A stretch of DNA of 64,000 nucleotides from an uncultured Verrucomicrobiota bacterium (GTDB taxonomy: Bacteria > Verrucomicrobiota > Verrucomicrobiia > Verrucomicrobiales > Verrucomicrobiaceae). Of this stretch, positions 25,619-34,949 are shown in pieces (position 1 is the stretch's first letter; every line of letters begins with the position of its first letter). The translations under genes were made by a program, and so were the position numbers. The stretch is taken from contig CAINGK010000132.1 of the NCBI GenBank assembly GCA_903848465.1, positions 1 to 64,000 of the forward strand, read 5' to 3'. Under the pieces are notes generated by a model. The model did not search any database, had not been told where the DNA came from, and saw nothing but the letters and a program-made list of their open reading frames with translations.

Positions 25619-26665
25619 TCAACCCCACTCGACCCAGAGCACATTGTGCTCAAAATCCAGGGTCACACGGTAGTCTTCCAGCAAATAAGTGCCCAGACGT
25701 GATGGCCCGGGCATGACATCCACCTGCGCAAAGGGGTAATAAGAGCCAAACAAGCCGAGAGCATTGAACTCCAGCACGCGCACATTGGCTTCCTTGGGAG
25801 TCTGCGCACCACCGACACCTGTGATCAAGTAGTTCCCACCCACATACCAACCGCCGTTTTTGTAGCCCAGCAACTCGGCAATGCCACGGTTAAGCTGCAC
25901 GCCAAAAATGGAACCTGAATCGACCACGGCCTCCCAGGACAGCTTACCGTATTTGAGCACCGTCGTTGGCACTCCACGCTTCATGCTGAGGCTCGCCTTG
26001 TGACTGTGTTTGCGCACCGGTCCCGCAAAACTGCGAGTGAAGCCAAACTCAAACTCCTCCTTCAAAAAATCGAGCGTGGCATACTTGCAGTTTTTGGCCA
26101 GCATGTTCACGCCCAGCAGGGAGATCCCCAGATGCTCCTTGAGAATGCCCGCACCTACGGTCGTGCGCTGCATGCGAATGATGCAGGGCAGGTTGTCCAG
26201 CCGCCAAGAACCGATCTGTAGCGTCGGAATGAACGCCCCCATGCCCGGCACCTTTTCCAGTACTCCCGCCATGGTGGGTCGTATTTGTGGCACCGTACGC
26301 ATGCCAAATTCGACCGCCTGCTCCGCATCAAACACACTCAGGGCCGCTCCAGTGTCGAGCATGTATTTTTTCGGTTTGTGACCATTGAGGCTGACTTTGA
26401 TGTACGGAACGCCTCGCTCATAGTACATGGGCACCTTGAGCACACCCTCCGGCGGCGGCTCACTGCGCGTGCGTAGGTTTGCGCTGCCCTTTTTTGCCTG
26501 CTCGATTTCCGCCGCAGGAATCGCCTGTGCCTGCAACTGCTGCTGCAGTTTCTCCGGCACCGCCTCCCGTTTCACTGCAAACGAGTCCGCACATCCCGCG
26601 AGACCTACCATGGCGATGACCGCCGGTGCAACCTTCAAGACGCTGGTGAAAAGCAGACGATTCAT
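25619..26665 (-). CDS. Lipoprotein with two retropepsin-like aspartyl protease motifs
   Basis: 348 residues. The N terminus has a signal sequence ending in VGLAGC, a good lipobox. Two catalytic-type motifs occur in one chain: MLDTGAALSVFD (about residue 130) and AVVDSGSIFGVQL (about 255), as expected for a protein with two retropepsin-like lobes, the bacterial aspartyl-protease family related to pepsin. The protein would be membrane-anchored outside the cytoplasm. The start at 26663-26665 (MNRLLFTSVLKVAP) places the signal peptide at the N terminus; the frame extends further upstream without sense. It has a paralogue immediately upstream. Substrates unknown. Confidence 0.78.
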   Translation of the reverse strand: MNRLLFTSVLKVAPAVIAMVGLAGCADSFAVKREAVPEKLQQQLQAQAIPAAEIEQAKKGSANLRTRSEPPPEGVLKVPMYYERGVPYIKVSLNGHKPKKYMLDTGAALSVFDAEQAVEFGMRTVPQIRPTMAGVLEKVPGMGAFIPTLQIGSWRLDNLPCIIRMQRTTVGAGILKEHLGISLLGVNMLAKNCKYATLDFLKEEFEFGFTRSFAGPVRKHSHKASLSMKRGVPTTVLKYGKLSWEAVVDSGSIFGVQLNRGIAELLGYKNGGWYVGGNYLITGVGGAQTPKEANVRVLEFNALGLFGSYYPFAQVDVMPGPSRLGTYLLEDYRVTLDFEHNVLWVEWG

Positions 26666-26727
26666 GCAGCGCAAGCCATCCGTTGCAGCATAGCGGCTGT
26701 CAACCGCAGCCGCAGAGAAGAATTGGC

Positions 26728-27621
26728 TCAGCGCTCCAGCCAAAGAGCATTGCCGCGAAAATCCAGCGTCAGACGTGTGCCCTGCCAGAACCGTGAACCG
26801 ACGCGCTTGGGCCCCGGCATGACATAGAGGACGGTCCCTGGGTGCGTCTCGCCACACAGCGTGGTCGCAGGCACTTGAATCGTACGCGCACCCACCTGAT
26901 CCGCCCGAACGCTGCCACCCACACCCGTGAGGACCAAATCATGCCCCATGCCCATGCCATCGTTCGCATGCCCCAGGCGGGCAGCCGTGCTTTGATCGAT
27001 CACAATGCCCCAAGATGAACCCGAGTCCACCACGGCGTCCCACGCAATGCCGCCCGAGCTCACACGAATGACGGGCAGCCCATTGACCCAACGCAGTGGC
27101 GTGCGCGTGACCGCTCCGCTGCTGGGCTGAAAGGCCCGCGCAAAACCCAGCTCCACGCTGCTGCGCTGGTAATCGATGGTCAAAAAGCTGCAATAGCGGC
27201 GCAAATGATCCAAGCCGAGAATGGCACTGCCCAGGCCTCCGGGCCGAAAGCTGGAAACACCGCGCACCAGACAGGGCACGTCCGTGGCACGCCATTGGCC
27301 AAGTGCCATCGTGCTCATCACTGCCTGGCTGGCACCCGTGCTGCCATGCACGCCGCGCACCTGCACGCGGCTCACGCTGGTGGGCAGCAGGCCACAGCCG
27401 GTGGCCACACCAGGCTCGAACACGCTCATGGTGGCCCCTGTGTCCAGCAGCAGCGGAATGCTGCCATGCCCATTGATGCTGGCCATGACTTGCGGTGTGC
27501 CCGCCCGCAGTTGCATCGGTACCACCACCTCCACCGCAGGATTCTGCGAGGCCACCGGCGGCAGCGGCAGCATGCAGGAAGAAAGCAAACACACGAGCAG
27601 AAGGACGGAGAGCTTTTTCAT
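26728..27621 (-). CDS. Lipoprotein with two retropepsin-like motifs (paralogue of the neighbour)
   Basis: 297 residues starting MKKLSVLLLVCLLSSC, a clear lipoprotein signal (C16). Motifs LLDTGATMSVFE and AVVDSGSSWGIVI match those of the downstream paralogue, as do the end motifs VMPGPKRVGSRFWQGTRLTLDFRGNALWLE and VMPGPSRLGTYLLEDYRVTLDFEHNVLWVE when compared piece by piece. The two genes therefore arose by tandem duplication and are 62 bp apart on the same strand. A protease function is inferred from the motifs; some family members may only bind peptides. Confidence 0.78.
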   Translation of the reverse strand: MKKLSVLLLVCLLSSCMLPLPPVASQNPAVEVVVPMQLRAGTPQVMASINGHGSIPLLLDTGATMSVFEPGVATGCGLLPTSVSRVQVRGVHGSTGASQAVMSTMALGQWRATDVPCLVRGVSSFRPGGLGSAILGLDHLRRYCSFLTIDYQRSSVELGFARAFQPSSGAVTRTPLRWVNGLPVIRVSSGGIAWDAVVDSGSSWGIVIDQSTAARLGHANDGMGMGHDLVLTGVGGSVRADQVGARTIQVPATTLCGETHPGTVLYVMPGPKRVGSRFWQGTRLTLDFRGNALWLER

Positions 27622-27748
27622 GGGACTGCCACACGCATAAACCCAATCCATTCAGGCGCATCCACTCGTTCTGCGCAAATCACACACAAATCCTTGTGCG
27701 CAGCGGCGTATTGTTGGAGGTTTCTACTCTCCTCCCGCCAACCGCCTC

Positions 27749-29002
27749 ATGCGCGACTACTTCATCCGCCGCTTTTTACTCATCATTCCGACACTGATCG
27801 GGGCGACGCTGGTGGTGTTCGGCATCACGCGGGTGACCCCGGGTGGTCCGATGGAGCGGACGATGCAGATGGCGATGATGAATGAGAAGGGCGGGGGCAA
27901 AAACGCAGGTGCCTCGCTTTCCGAAGAGCAGCTTGCCGACCTGGCGGCCTACTACGGGTTCGACAAGTCCTTTCTATACGCCTACGGCATGTGGCTGGGC
28001 GTCCTGCCGCGTGAGGACACAGCGCAGTTTGTCAAGTTTGCCAAGGACGTGAAGGAAGTACCGGTCAGCTTGAAGGTGCTGCTACCCCGGAAGCAATGGA
28101 CTGCAACCAATGCTTACAAAGTCACCCCAGCCACGCTTTCGCGCGATGGGAAGCTCACCGCGTCCGATCCCACCGCATTGGAGGGTTGGAAGACACGAGT
28201 GGAGCCAGAAAAGCAGCGCGTGGTGGTCTACCGGCCGGTGTTCAAGGGGATGCTCCATGGCTACTTCCACCTCTCCACCAGCTACAACCAGCCAGTGCTG
28301 GAGATGATGTTGTCAAAGATGCCGGTTTCCATCTTCTACGGACTGGTCAGTTTCATCCTGAGCTACCTAGTGTGCATTCCCCTGGGCGTGCTGAAGGCGA
28401 TCAAGCATCGCACGATGATCGACAACGTCACCTCCCTGCTGATTTTCATCGGCTACTCCATTCCGGGCTTCCTGCTGGGCAGTCTGCTGGTGGTGTACCT
28501 GGCCGCACGGCATGGCTGGTTTCCGACCGAGGGTTTCACCGGTGAGAACTTCGCTTCGTTGGGCTTTTTCGGCAAGGTGTGGGATGTCATCCATCACGCG
28601 ATTTTACCGCTCGTTTGCTACATGATCGGCAGCTTCGCCTTCATGACCATGCTGATGAAGAACAACCTCATGGACAATCTGGCGGCTGACTATGTGCGCA
28701 CAGCCATCGCGAAGGGTGCCAGCTTCCGCCGGGCGGTGATCGGCCACGCGCTGCGGAACTCGATTATCCCCATCGTCACCACGCTAGGAAGCATCACGAC
28801 TATTTTTGTGGCGGGCTCCATGCTGATCGAGAAAATCTTCCAGATCGATGGCTTTGGCCTGCTGATGGTGCAGAGCATCTCCGACCGCGACTACCCACTG
28901 GTGATGGGCATCCTGACCTTTGACGTGATCCTCATCATGCTGGGCAACATCCTGTCTGACTACCTGGTCGCGCTGACTGATCCACGCGTCCGTTTTGAAT
29001 GA
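27749..29002 (+). CDS. Peptide/microcin-C-type ABC transporter permease (YejB/DppB-like)
   Basis: 417 residues. The first helix (RRFLLIIPTLIGATLVVFGITRVTPGGP) is the DppB/OppB/YejB hallmark. The inner-membrane domain at the C-terminal half includes the EAA-like loop YVRTAIAKGASFRRAVIGHALRNSIIPI, which contacts the ATPases. Between helix 1 and the core lies a periplasmic region of about 140 residues, longer than in DppB and nearer to YejB. The gene begins an operon with the second permease, the binding protein and two ATPases. The start (MRDYFIRRF) fits family N termini. Confidence 0.9.
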   Translation: MRDYFIRRFLLIIPTLIGATLVVFGITRVTPGGPMERTMQMAMMNEKGGGKNAGASLSEEQLADLAAYYGFDKSFLYAYGMWLGVLPREDTAQFVKFAKDVKEVPVSLKVLLPRKQWTATNAYKVTPATLSRDGKLTASDPTALEGWKTRVEPEKQRVVVYRPVFKGMLHGYFHLSTSYNQPVLEMMLSKMPVSIFYGLVSFILSYLVCIPLGVLKAIKHRTMIDNVTSLLIFIGYSIPGFLLGSLLVVYLAARHGWFPTEGFTGENFASLGFFGKVWDVIHHAILPLVCYMIGSFAFMTMLMKNNLMDNLAADYVRTAIAKGASFRRAVIGHALRNSIIPIVTTLGSITTIFVAGSMLIEKIFQIDGFGLLMVQSISDRDYPLVMGILTFDVILIMLGNILSDYLVALTDPRVRFE

Positions 29003-30530
29003 ACCTCCACGCCGCATGACCCCACGCACCACCGGCATCTGTCTTCTTCTATTCGCGGTCTTGTCCGCAGTCTTCCGGCTGTGGCGTGTGCTGGTGCCGC
29101 TGTTCAAGGCGCCGTTTTTAGGAGGAGACGTGCTGGGCTTTATCCTGCTGGCGCTGATCGTGTTTTTTGGCCTTCGCTTGCTTTTGCGCGCTCGGAACGA
29201 GTGGCAGTTCAGCCCGCTGACCTTGAAGCAGCTTCGGCGCTTCCGCTCGCTGCGGCGGGGTTACGTGTCCTTCGTGGTGCTGGTGGTGATGGCAGGACTG
29301 GCCTCGCTGGACAATCTCATCGTGGGCAAACGTGCGCTGGCGGTGAAGCAGGACGGTCATTATTATTTCCCCTTCCTCCGCAGCGATTTCCTCCCTGGCA
29401 AAACCTTCGGCTTCGACTCCTCCGCCGAAGTGGACTACCGCGAGCTTCAGGAACGCTGCCGGCTTGAAAAAAAGGGCGACTGGGTGCTGATGCCGCTGGT
29501 GCCTTACTCGCCCAAGCTCGACTCGCCTCCGACCATCGAGATCTTGGACCTGCATGGAGATGTGCTGTGCCTGCCAGGCTCCTCGCGCCCGTTGGACGGC
29601 ACGGCCTACACGGTGTTCGTGACCAACATGAAACAGAAGCGCCAGGAGTTCCAATTCCGCAAAGGGGTGAAGCATGGCGACTTCCGCGGCTGGAACGATG
29701 CGGGCGAGCAGGTCGAGAAAGGCCGGTATGAAAATGGCAAACGCGTCGCCTACACCGACTTCAGCACGGGCAAGGCAGCGGCCTTGGAGCCGATGGCTCA
29801 TGCGGAATGGAAGAGGCTGGTTTATCCGCCCTCGGAGCCGTCCGCCATTCACAAGCACTACCTGGGCACCAACGGCACCGGCCAGGATGTGCTGGCCATG
29901 CTTTATGGCGGCTGGCAGCAAGTGCTGGTGGCGTCAGTGCTGTTTGTGACCCTTGTTTTTGGTGTGGGTGTCATCGTGGGCGGAGCATTGGGCTATTTTG
30001 GCGGCGTGGTGGACATCGTGGGCCAGCGGCTGATTGAGGTGTGGTCGGTGCTACCGTTCCTTTTCTTGGTGTCCATTGTCAGCGCCTTGGTCAGTCCCAC
30101 CCTGACGGTGCTAGTGGTATTGATCGCCGCATTTGGCTGGATGAGCACCACGAGCTACCTGCGCACGGCAGTTTACAAAGAGAAGTCGCGTGACTATGTG
30201 GCTGCCGCGCGCCTGCTCGGTGCCAGCACGCCGCGCATTATCTTCCGCCAGGTGCTGCCGAACGTCATCGCCATCCTCGTCACGCTGGCACCGTTTGAGG
30301 TGTCCGGTGTCATCACCTCGCTGGCTGCGCTGGACTTCCTAGGCTTCGGCCTGCCGCCAGACGAGCCGAGCTGGGGCCGCCTGCTTCACGAAGGGGTCGA
30401 TAACTTTTCCTATCCCTGGATCGTGAGCAGCGCCTTCGCCGCCATGGCCTCCGTGCTGGTGCTGATCACCTTTGTCGGTGAAGCGGTGCGAGAGGCGTTC
30501 GATCCAAAGAAGTTCACCATCTACGAATGA
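28995..30530 (+). CDS. Peptide/microcin-C-type ABC transporter permease (YejE/DppC-like) with inserted domain
   Basis: 511 residues, much longer than the usual 300-340. The C-terminal third has the DppC-type core (PFLFLVSIVSALVSPTLTVLVV and YVAAARLLGASTPRIIFRQVLPNVIA, the EAA loop). After the first helices there is a periplasmic region of about 170 residues that includes a MORN-2-like stretch (KHGDFRGWNDAGEQVEKGRY, then ENGKRVAYTDF), followed by the conserved HYLGTNGTGQDVLAMLYGG that normally follows directly. It overlaps the preceding permease gene by 8 bp. The ATG at 29017 (MTPRTTG) is an alternative start. Confidence 0.88.
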   Translation: MNEPPRRMTPRTTGICLLLFAVLSAVFRLWRVLVPLFKAPFLGGDVLGFILLALIVFFGLRLLLRARNEWQFSPLTLKQLRRFRSLRRGYVSFVVLVVMAGLASLDNLIVGKRALAVKQDGHYYFPFLRSDFLPGKTFGFDSSAEVDYRELQERCRLEKKGDWVLMPLVPYSPKLDSPPTIEILDLHGDVLCLPGSSRPLDGTAYTVFVTNMKQKRQEFQFRKGVKHGDFRGWNDAGEQVEKGRYENGKRVAYTDFSTGKAAALEPMAHAEWKRLVYPPSEPSAIHKHYLGTNGTGQDVLAMLYGGWQQVLVASVLFVTLVFGVGVIVGGALGYFGGVVDIVGQRLIEVWSVLPFLFLVSIVSALVSPTLTVLVVLIAAFGWMSTTSYLRTAVYKEKSRDYVAAARLLGASTPRIIFRQVLPNVIAILVTLAPFEVSGVITSLAALDFLGFGLPPDEPSWGRLLHEGVDNFSYPWIVSSAFAAMASVLVLITFVGEAVREAFDPKKFTIYE

Positions 30531-32506
30531 AGCGAGAGACTACAGCGGAAGGAACGGCAGGTTCCAGCATTCGGCGCGCGGCGACGTTCATGCTGCTTGC
30601 CACGGCGGCATGTGTCGTGCTGTCCGCCTGCAAGCGCAGCGATGACGTCCGTTTCCCGCCTTATGACAACACCGCCGAGGTGGAGGCGGACTGGAAGTCG
30701 AAACCGAATTTTTACCAGTTTAAGACGCTTGCCGACGTGCCGGCGAACCTGAAGTGGGAGAAAGGCCTGGATCTGCCGGAGATCGGTGATCCCGCAGCGA
30801 AGAAGGGCGGCATCTTCAACTTCGACATGCCCACCTTCCCGCCCACGCTGCGTTTCATCGGGCCGGAGGGCGGCAACACCTTCCGCAGCGAGCATTACGA
30901 CAACATCGAAATGAACCATGTGCAGCGGCACCCCAACGCGGACAAGTGGATGCCGTGCCTGGCGAAGGAGTGGGCCATCAGCGAAGATCGCAAGACGGTG
31001 TTTTTCAGGCTCGACCCGGACGCCACCTATTCCGACGGCGTCAAGGTAACGGTGGAGGATTATTTCATGTTCTTCTATGTCTCGATGTCGAAGTACGCGA
31101 AGGATCCGTACAAGGCGGACTACTTCCCGCGCGAGTTTGCTGCGGTCACGAAATACGACGAGCACACGATGTCCATCACGCTGACCAAGGTAAACCCCGA
31201 TCCGGTGCTGATCGCGAACCTCATGCCCCTGCCGCGCCACTTCTTCCGTGAGTTTGCCGAGGACTTTCCGGCCCGCTACCAGTGGCGCAAGATGCCGACC
31301 ACGGGTGCCTACGACATCCTCCCGGAGGATGTGAAGTTCGGCCGCAGCATCAGTCTCCACCGGGTGAAAGATTGGTGGGCCAAGGACAAGAAGTACTACA
31401 AGCACCGCTTCAACGCCGACCGCATTGTGTACCGCATGGTCAGCACGATTGATAAGAGCTTCGAACTGCTGCGGCAGGGAAAGCTGGACCTGTTTTCCAG
31501 CAGCGCCCAAATGCTGCCACCAACCTTCTGGTATGACCGTGGCGACGTACCCGAGCTGCTAAACGGCTACCTCGAGCGCTACACTTTCTACAACCAATAT
31601 CCCCGCAACCCGCGCTGCATTTACATCAACACAAGCAAGCCGCTGCTGGACAACGTGGACGTGCGTGTAGGCGTGCATCACGCCTTTGACATGGAAAAGG
31701 TCATCGCCGTGGTGCTGCGTGACGACGCCTTGCGCATGCAGAGCGCATTTGCAGGTTTTGGCCGCTTCACCAGCCCCAATCTGCACGCACGCAAGTATGA
31801 CCCGGCCAAGGCGCGGGAGTCGTTTGCCAAGGCGGGCTTTACCAAGTCGGGAAGCGACGGCGTGCTGGTGAACGCGGAGGGCAAGCGTCTCTCCTTCGTG
31901 CTCACTATTGGTGCCATGCCGCTGTACACCCAGGCGGGGCTGATCTGGAAAGAAGGCGCGCTGAAAGCCGGCCTGGACCTGCAGATCGAGTCGTTGGATT
32001 TCACCCAGCTCTTCAAGAAAGGCAGCGAGAAGAAACATGACCTGATCCTCGCGGGTTTCGGGGCCGGGCCGCCGTATCCCGAGTTTTGGCAGTTCTATCA
32101 CAGTGACAACGCTTATGAGAAAATGCCGGACGGTACTCGCAAGCCGAAGGCGGACACCAACAACTTCACCCAGACCGCCGACCCTGAGCTGGACAAGCTC
32201 ATCATCCAGTGCCGTGAAGCGCCGAATGAGGACGAGGTGCAGCGGCTGAGCTGGATCATTGAGGAGGAGGCGCAACGACGCGCCACCGAGATCCCCACCT
32301 GGGAAGTGCCGCTCTACCGCTACTTCCACACGCGCTGGCTGCGCTGGCCCGCCGACGGCAACTGCAAATTCAGCCGCGAAGGGCAGGACAGCTTTGTGTG
32401 GTGGATCGACGAGGACATCAAGAAAGAGACCCTTGAGGCCATGCGCGTAGGACGCAGCTTCGGCGAGAAGAGCCGTGTCTTCGACCAGTATCAGGACAAG
32501 CCATGA
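30527..32506 (+). CDS. ABC transporter substrate-binding lipoprotein, family 5 (YejA-like)
   Basis: 659 residues, overlapping the permease stop by ATGA. The N terminus has a hydrophobic segment ending in VVLSACKRSDD, a lipobox. Family 5 signatures: GPEGGNTFRSEHYDN, HPNADKWMPCLAKEWAISEDRKTVFFRLDPDATYSDGVKVT (in parts) and NPRCIYINTSKPLLDNVDVRVGVHHAFD. It resembles YejA and other large oligopeptide-binding proteins. It would capture peptides or modified peptides, such as murein peptides or microcin-C-like molecules, in the periplasm and deliver them to the two permeases. Long N-terminal extension of about 70 residues precedes the core domain. Confidence 0.9.
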   Translation: MKRETTAEGTAGSSIRRAATFMLLATAACVVLSACKRSDDVRFPPYDNTAEVEADWKSKPNFYQFKTLADVPANLKWEKGLDLPEIGDPAAKKGGIFNFDMPTFPPTLRFIGPEGGNTFRSEHYDNIEMNHVQRHPNADKWMPCLAKEWAISEDRKTVFFRLDPDATYSDGVKVTVEDYFMFFYVSMSKYAKDPYKADYFPREFAAVTKYDEHTMSITLTKVNPDPVLIANLMPLPRHFFREFAEDFPARYQWRKMPTTGAYDILPEDVKFGRSISLHRVKDWWAKDKKYYKHRFNADRIVYRMVSTIDKSFELLRQGKLDLFSSSAQMLPPTFWYDRGDVPELLNGYLERYTFYNQYPRNPRCIYINTSKPLLDNVDVRVGVHHAFDMEKVIAVVLRDDALRMQSAFAGFGRFTSPNLHARKYDPAKARESFAKAGFTKSGSDGVLVNAEGKRLSFVLTIGAMPLYTQAGLIWKEGALKAGLDLQIESLDFTQLFKKGSEKKHDLILAGFGAGPPYPEFWQFYHSDNAYEKMPDGTRKPKADTNNFTQTADPELDKLIIQCREAPNEDEVQRLSWIIEEEAQRRATEIPTWEVPLYRYFHTRWLRWPADGNCKFSREGQDSFVWWIDEDIKKETLEAMRVGRSFGEKSRVFDQYQDKP

Positions 32507-33492
32507 GCAGCACTGCCCCCATTCTTGAAGTCAGAGACCTCGTCACCGCGTTTGACACGGACGCGGGCCGCATGACCGCCGTCGATGGCATCCGCTTTGA
32601 TGTGCCGCGCGGCAAGACCTTTGGCATCGTCGGCGAATCCGGCTGCGGCAAAAGTGTCACCGCTTTCTCGATCACCCGCCTGCTGCCACAGCCGCATGGG
32701 CAGATTCTCGGTGGCAGCATTCACTTCGAAGGCCGCGATCTGGCCTCTTTGCCCATTGAGGAAATGCAGCAGGTCCGAGGCAAGGACATCAGCATGATCT
32801 TCCAGGAGCCGATGACGGCGCTGAATCCTGTGCAGACCGTGGGCCGTCAGCTCGCTGAAGCTATTTTACTCCACACCGAATGCAGCAAGGCCGACGTGCT
32901 GGCCCGCAGCATCGACATGATGCAGAAAGTGCGCATTCCAGCACCCGAGCAGCGCCTCAATGAATACCCGCACCAGCTCAGCGGCGGCATGCGCCAGCGT
33001 GCGATGATCGCCATGGCGCTGATCAACAAACCGAAGCTGCTGATTGCTGATGAGCCGACGACGGCGCTGGATGTCACCGTGCAGGCGCAGATTCTCGAAC
33101 TCATCGCCGATCTGCAAAAAGAAATGGGCATGAGCGTCATTCTCATCACCCATGATCTCGGCGTCATCGCGCAGGTGTGTGATGAAGTGGCCGTGATGTA
33201 TGCCGGACGCATCGTCGAACGTGCGGAGGTGCATGAACTCTTCGCCAAACCGCGCCATGCCTACACCCAGGGCCTGCTGGAAAGCATCCCGCGCATTGAC
33301 AGCGTGCCCAAGACCAAACTGAAAGCCATCCAGGGCAACGTGCCCGGCATCGCCGACTTCAAGCCCGGCTGTCGCTTCGCCGCACGCTCCGGCCGTGAGC
33401 ACAGCACCGCGCACCTGAACACACGCGCGCCTTTCGTCGAAATTTCCGCCAACCACTGGGTGGAGAACTGCCCCATTTGCGTACAATCATGA
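32503..33492 (+). CDS. Oligopeptide ABC transporter ATP-binding protein (DppD/OppD-like)
   Basis: 329 residues. Walker A GESGCGKS (about 45-52), signature LSGGMRQR, Walker [15 protein letters not shown] and the H-loop ITHDLG are all intact. The C-terminal part has the oligopeptide-transporter extension with a cysteine pattern (GCRFA ... NCPIC) typical of OppD/DppD 4Fe-4S or zinc-like clusters. Start and stop overlap the neighbours by ATGA, so translation of the operon is coupled. The downstream overlap is unusual: it is with hicA rather than with the partner ATPase. Confidence 0.93.
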   Translation: MSSTAPILEVRDLVTAFDTDAGRMTAVDGIRFDVPRGKTFGIVGESGCGKSVTAFSITRLLPQPHGQILGGSIHFEGRDLASLPIEEMQQVRGKDISMIFQEPMTALNPVQTVGRQLAEAILLHTECSKADVLARSIDMMQKVRIPAPEQRLNEYPHQLSGGMRQRAMIAMALINKPKLLIADEPTTALDVTVQAQILELIADLQKEMGMSVILITHDLGVIAQVCDEVAVMYAGRIVERAEVHELFAKPRHAYTQGLLESIPRIDSVPKTKLKAIQGNVPGIADFKPGCRFAARSGREHSTAHLNTRAPFVEISANHWVENCPICVQS

Positions 33493-33674
33493 AAGTCCGC
33501 GATGTTCTCCGCCACCTCCAGACTGATGGGTGGTTGCTCAAAGCCACGCGGGGAAGCCATCGCCAGTTTGCCCACCCGTCGAAGCCGGGAAAGGTAACAG
33601 TTCCTGGCCACCCTTCGGACGAACTTGCACCTGGAACTTGGAACAGCATTCGCAAACAAGCAGGGTGGAAATAG
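33489..33674 (+). CDS. hicA: HicA-family toxin (mRNA interferase)
   Basis: 61 residues with the HicA dsRBD-like pattern: [30 protein letters not shown]. The histidine in GSHRQF corresponds to the catalytic histidine of HicA. The start codon overlaps the stop of the upstream ATPase gene (ATGA at 33489-33492), and hicB follows after 25 bp. HicA cleaves mRNA during translation when HicB is degraded. Its position, between the two ATPase genes of an ABC importer and translationally coupled, is unusual. Confidence 0.88.
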   Translation: MKVRDVLRHLQTDGWLLKATRGSHRQFAHPSKPGKVTVPGHPSDELAPGTWNSIRKQAGWK

Positions 33675-33699
33675 TGCGCCCATTGAATATCTTCACACC

Positions 33700-33969
33700 A
33701 TGAAATACCTCTTCGTTATTGAAAAAGGCACACGAAATCTGTCGGGCTACTTTCCAGACGTTCCTGGATGCGTCACGGCCGGGAAGACCGTGGAGAAAAT
33801 TCTCGCTAACGCTCACGAGGCGCTGGAGCTGCATTTCATGGATGAATCCAAATGGCCCAGAGCTCGCACACTCGCCTGGCATCTCGACAAAGGCGGTCTA
33901 AAGCTGGCGACCACGGATCTGGTGACGTGGGTTCAACAAGAAAAAACTGGCGCCTTGGCTGCAGCTTAA
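33700..33969 (+). CDS. hicB: HicB-family antitoxin
   Basis: 89 residues starting [46 protein letters not shown], the partial RNase-H-like HicB fold (the motif Y-x-P-D-V-P-G-C is diagnostic). The C-terminal part does not show an obvious helix-turn-helix or ribbon-helix-helix, so it may bind DNA poorly. It lies 25 bp after hicA and only 6 bp before the second ATPase gene, so it is fully embedded in the transporter operon. Confidence 0.9.
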   Translation: MKYLFVIEKGTRNLSGYFPDVPGCVTAGKTVEKILANAHEALELHFMDESKWPRARTLAWHLDKGGLKLATTDLVTWVQQEKTGALAAA

Positions 33970-33975
33970 CCGGTC

Positions 33976-34944
33976 ATGGCGCTCCTCACCGTCCAAAACC
34001 TCCAGCAGCACTTCCCCGTTCGCGGCGGCCTGCTGCGACGTTCCGTGGCCTCCTGTAAAGCGGTGGATGGCGTGAGCTTTTCCCTCAGTGCCGGAGAAAC
34101 GCTCGGCCTCGTGGGTGAGTCCGGCTGCGGCAAGACCACGCTGGGCAAAGCCATCGTGCGTTTGCTCAATCCCACCGCCGGCAGCATTCAATTTGAAGGC
34201 CAGGACATCACCCATGCAAGCATGGGCACGCTGCGTCCGATGCGGCGGCACATTCAGATGATCTTCCAAGATCCGGCCGAGTCACTCAATCCACGCCACA
34301 CCGTGCGCGACATTTTAGAGGAGCCTTTCATCGTGCAGAAGATCGGCACGAAGGATGAACGCAAACAATGGGTGGCCGAGCTGCTCGACAAAGTCGGCCT
34401 CAGCGCCGCCTCTGCGGATCGCTTCCCCTTTGAATTCAGCGGCGGTCAGCGGCAGCGCATTGGCATCGCCCGTGCGATTGCATTGAAGCCCAAACTCATT
34501 GTCTGTGACGAGCCAGTCTCCGCGCTCGATGTCTCGGTGCAAAGCCAGGTGCTCAATCTCCTGCTCGATCTGCAACGCGACATGGGGCTGAGCTACCTCT
34601 TCATCGCCCACGGCCTCAACGTCGTGAAACACATGAGCGACCGCGTGGCCGTGATGTACCTTGGCAAGATCGTCGAACTCGCGCCTGCCACCGAACTCTA
34701 TCAAAACCCGCGCCACGCCTACACCAAGGCCTTGCTCGACGCGATCCCCATCGCCGATCCAACCCAGCGCCGCGTGCGCCAGCTCCTGCGTGGCGACGTG
34801 CCTTCTCCCATCAATCCTCCGCCCGGCTGTGCCTTCGGCCACCGCATGAAGCACCCGAAGTGGGAGCAGAGCGTGACGATGGATCTCACGCTCAAGGAAG
34901 TCTCGCCGGGGCATTTCGTGCAGCCTTGTCCTTGCTGCACATAG
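33976..34944 (+). CDS. Oligopeptide ABC transporter ATP-binding protein (DppF/OppF-like)
   Basis: 322 residues with Walker A GESGCGKT (about 52-59), signature FSGGQRQR, Walker [15 protein letters not shown] and a C-terminal extension with GCAFGHRM and a closing CPCCT. An N-terminal segment ([12 protein letters not shown]) is the usual OppF/DppF start. It is the partner of the OppD-like ATPase and was presumably adjacent to it before hicAB intervened. The H-loop reads [13 protein letters not shown], with glycine where aspartate is usual, a minor change. Confidence 0.93.
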   Translation: MALLTVQNLQQHFPVRGGLLRRSVASCKAVDGVSFSLSAGETLGLVGESGCGKTTLGKAIVRLLNPTAGSIQFEGQDITHASMGTLRPMRRHIQMIFQDPAESLNPRHTVRDILEEPFIVQKIGTKDERKQWVAELLDKVGLSAASADRFPFEFSGGQRQRIGIARAIALKPKLIVCDEPVSALDVSVQSQVLNLLLDLQRDMGLSYLFIAHGLNVVKHMSDRVAVMYLGKIVELAPATELYQNPRHAYTKALLDAIPIADPTQRRVRQLLRGDVPSPINPPPGCAFGHRMKHPKWEQSVTMDLTLKEVSPGHFVQPCPCCT

Positions 34945-34949
34945 ACCTT

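Noticed and set aside
25514..25702. 62-residue plus-strand frame upstream of actA
   Set aside because: Overlaps the predicted actA promoter region and the end of the aspartyl-protease-like gene on the other strand; no motif.
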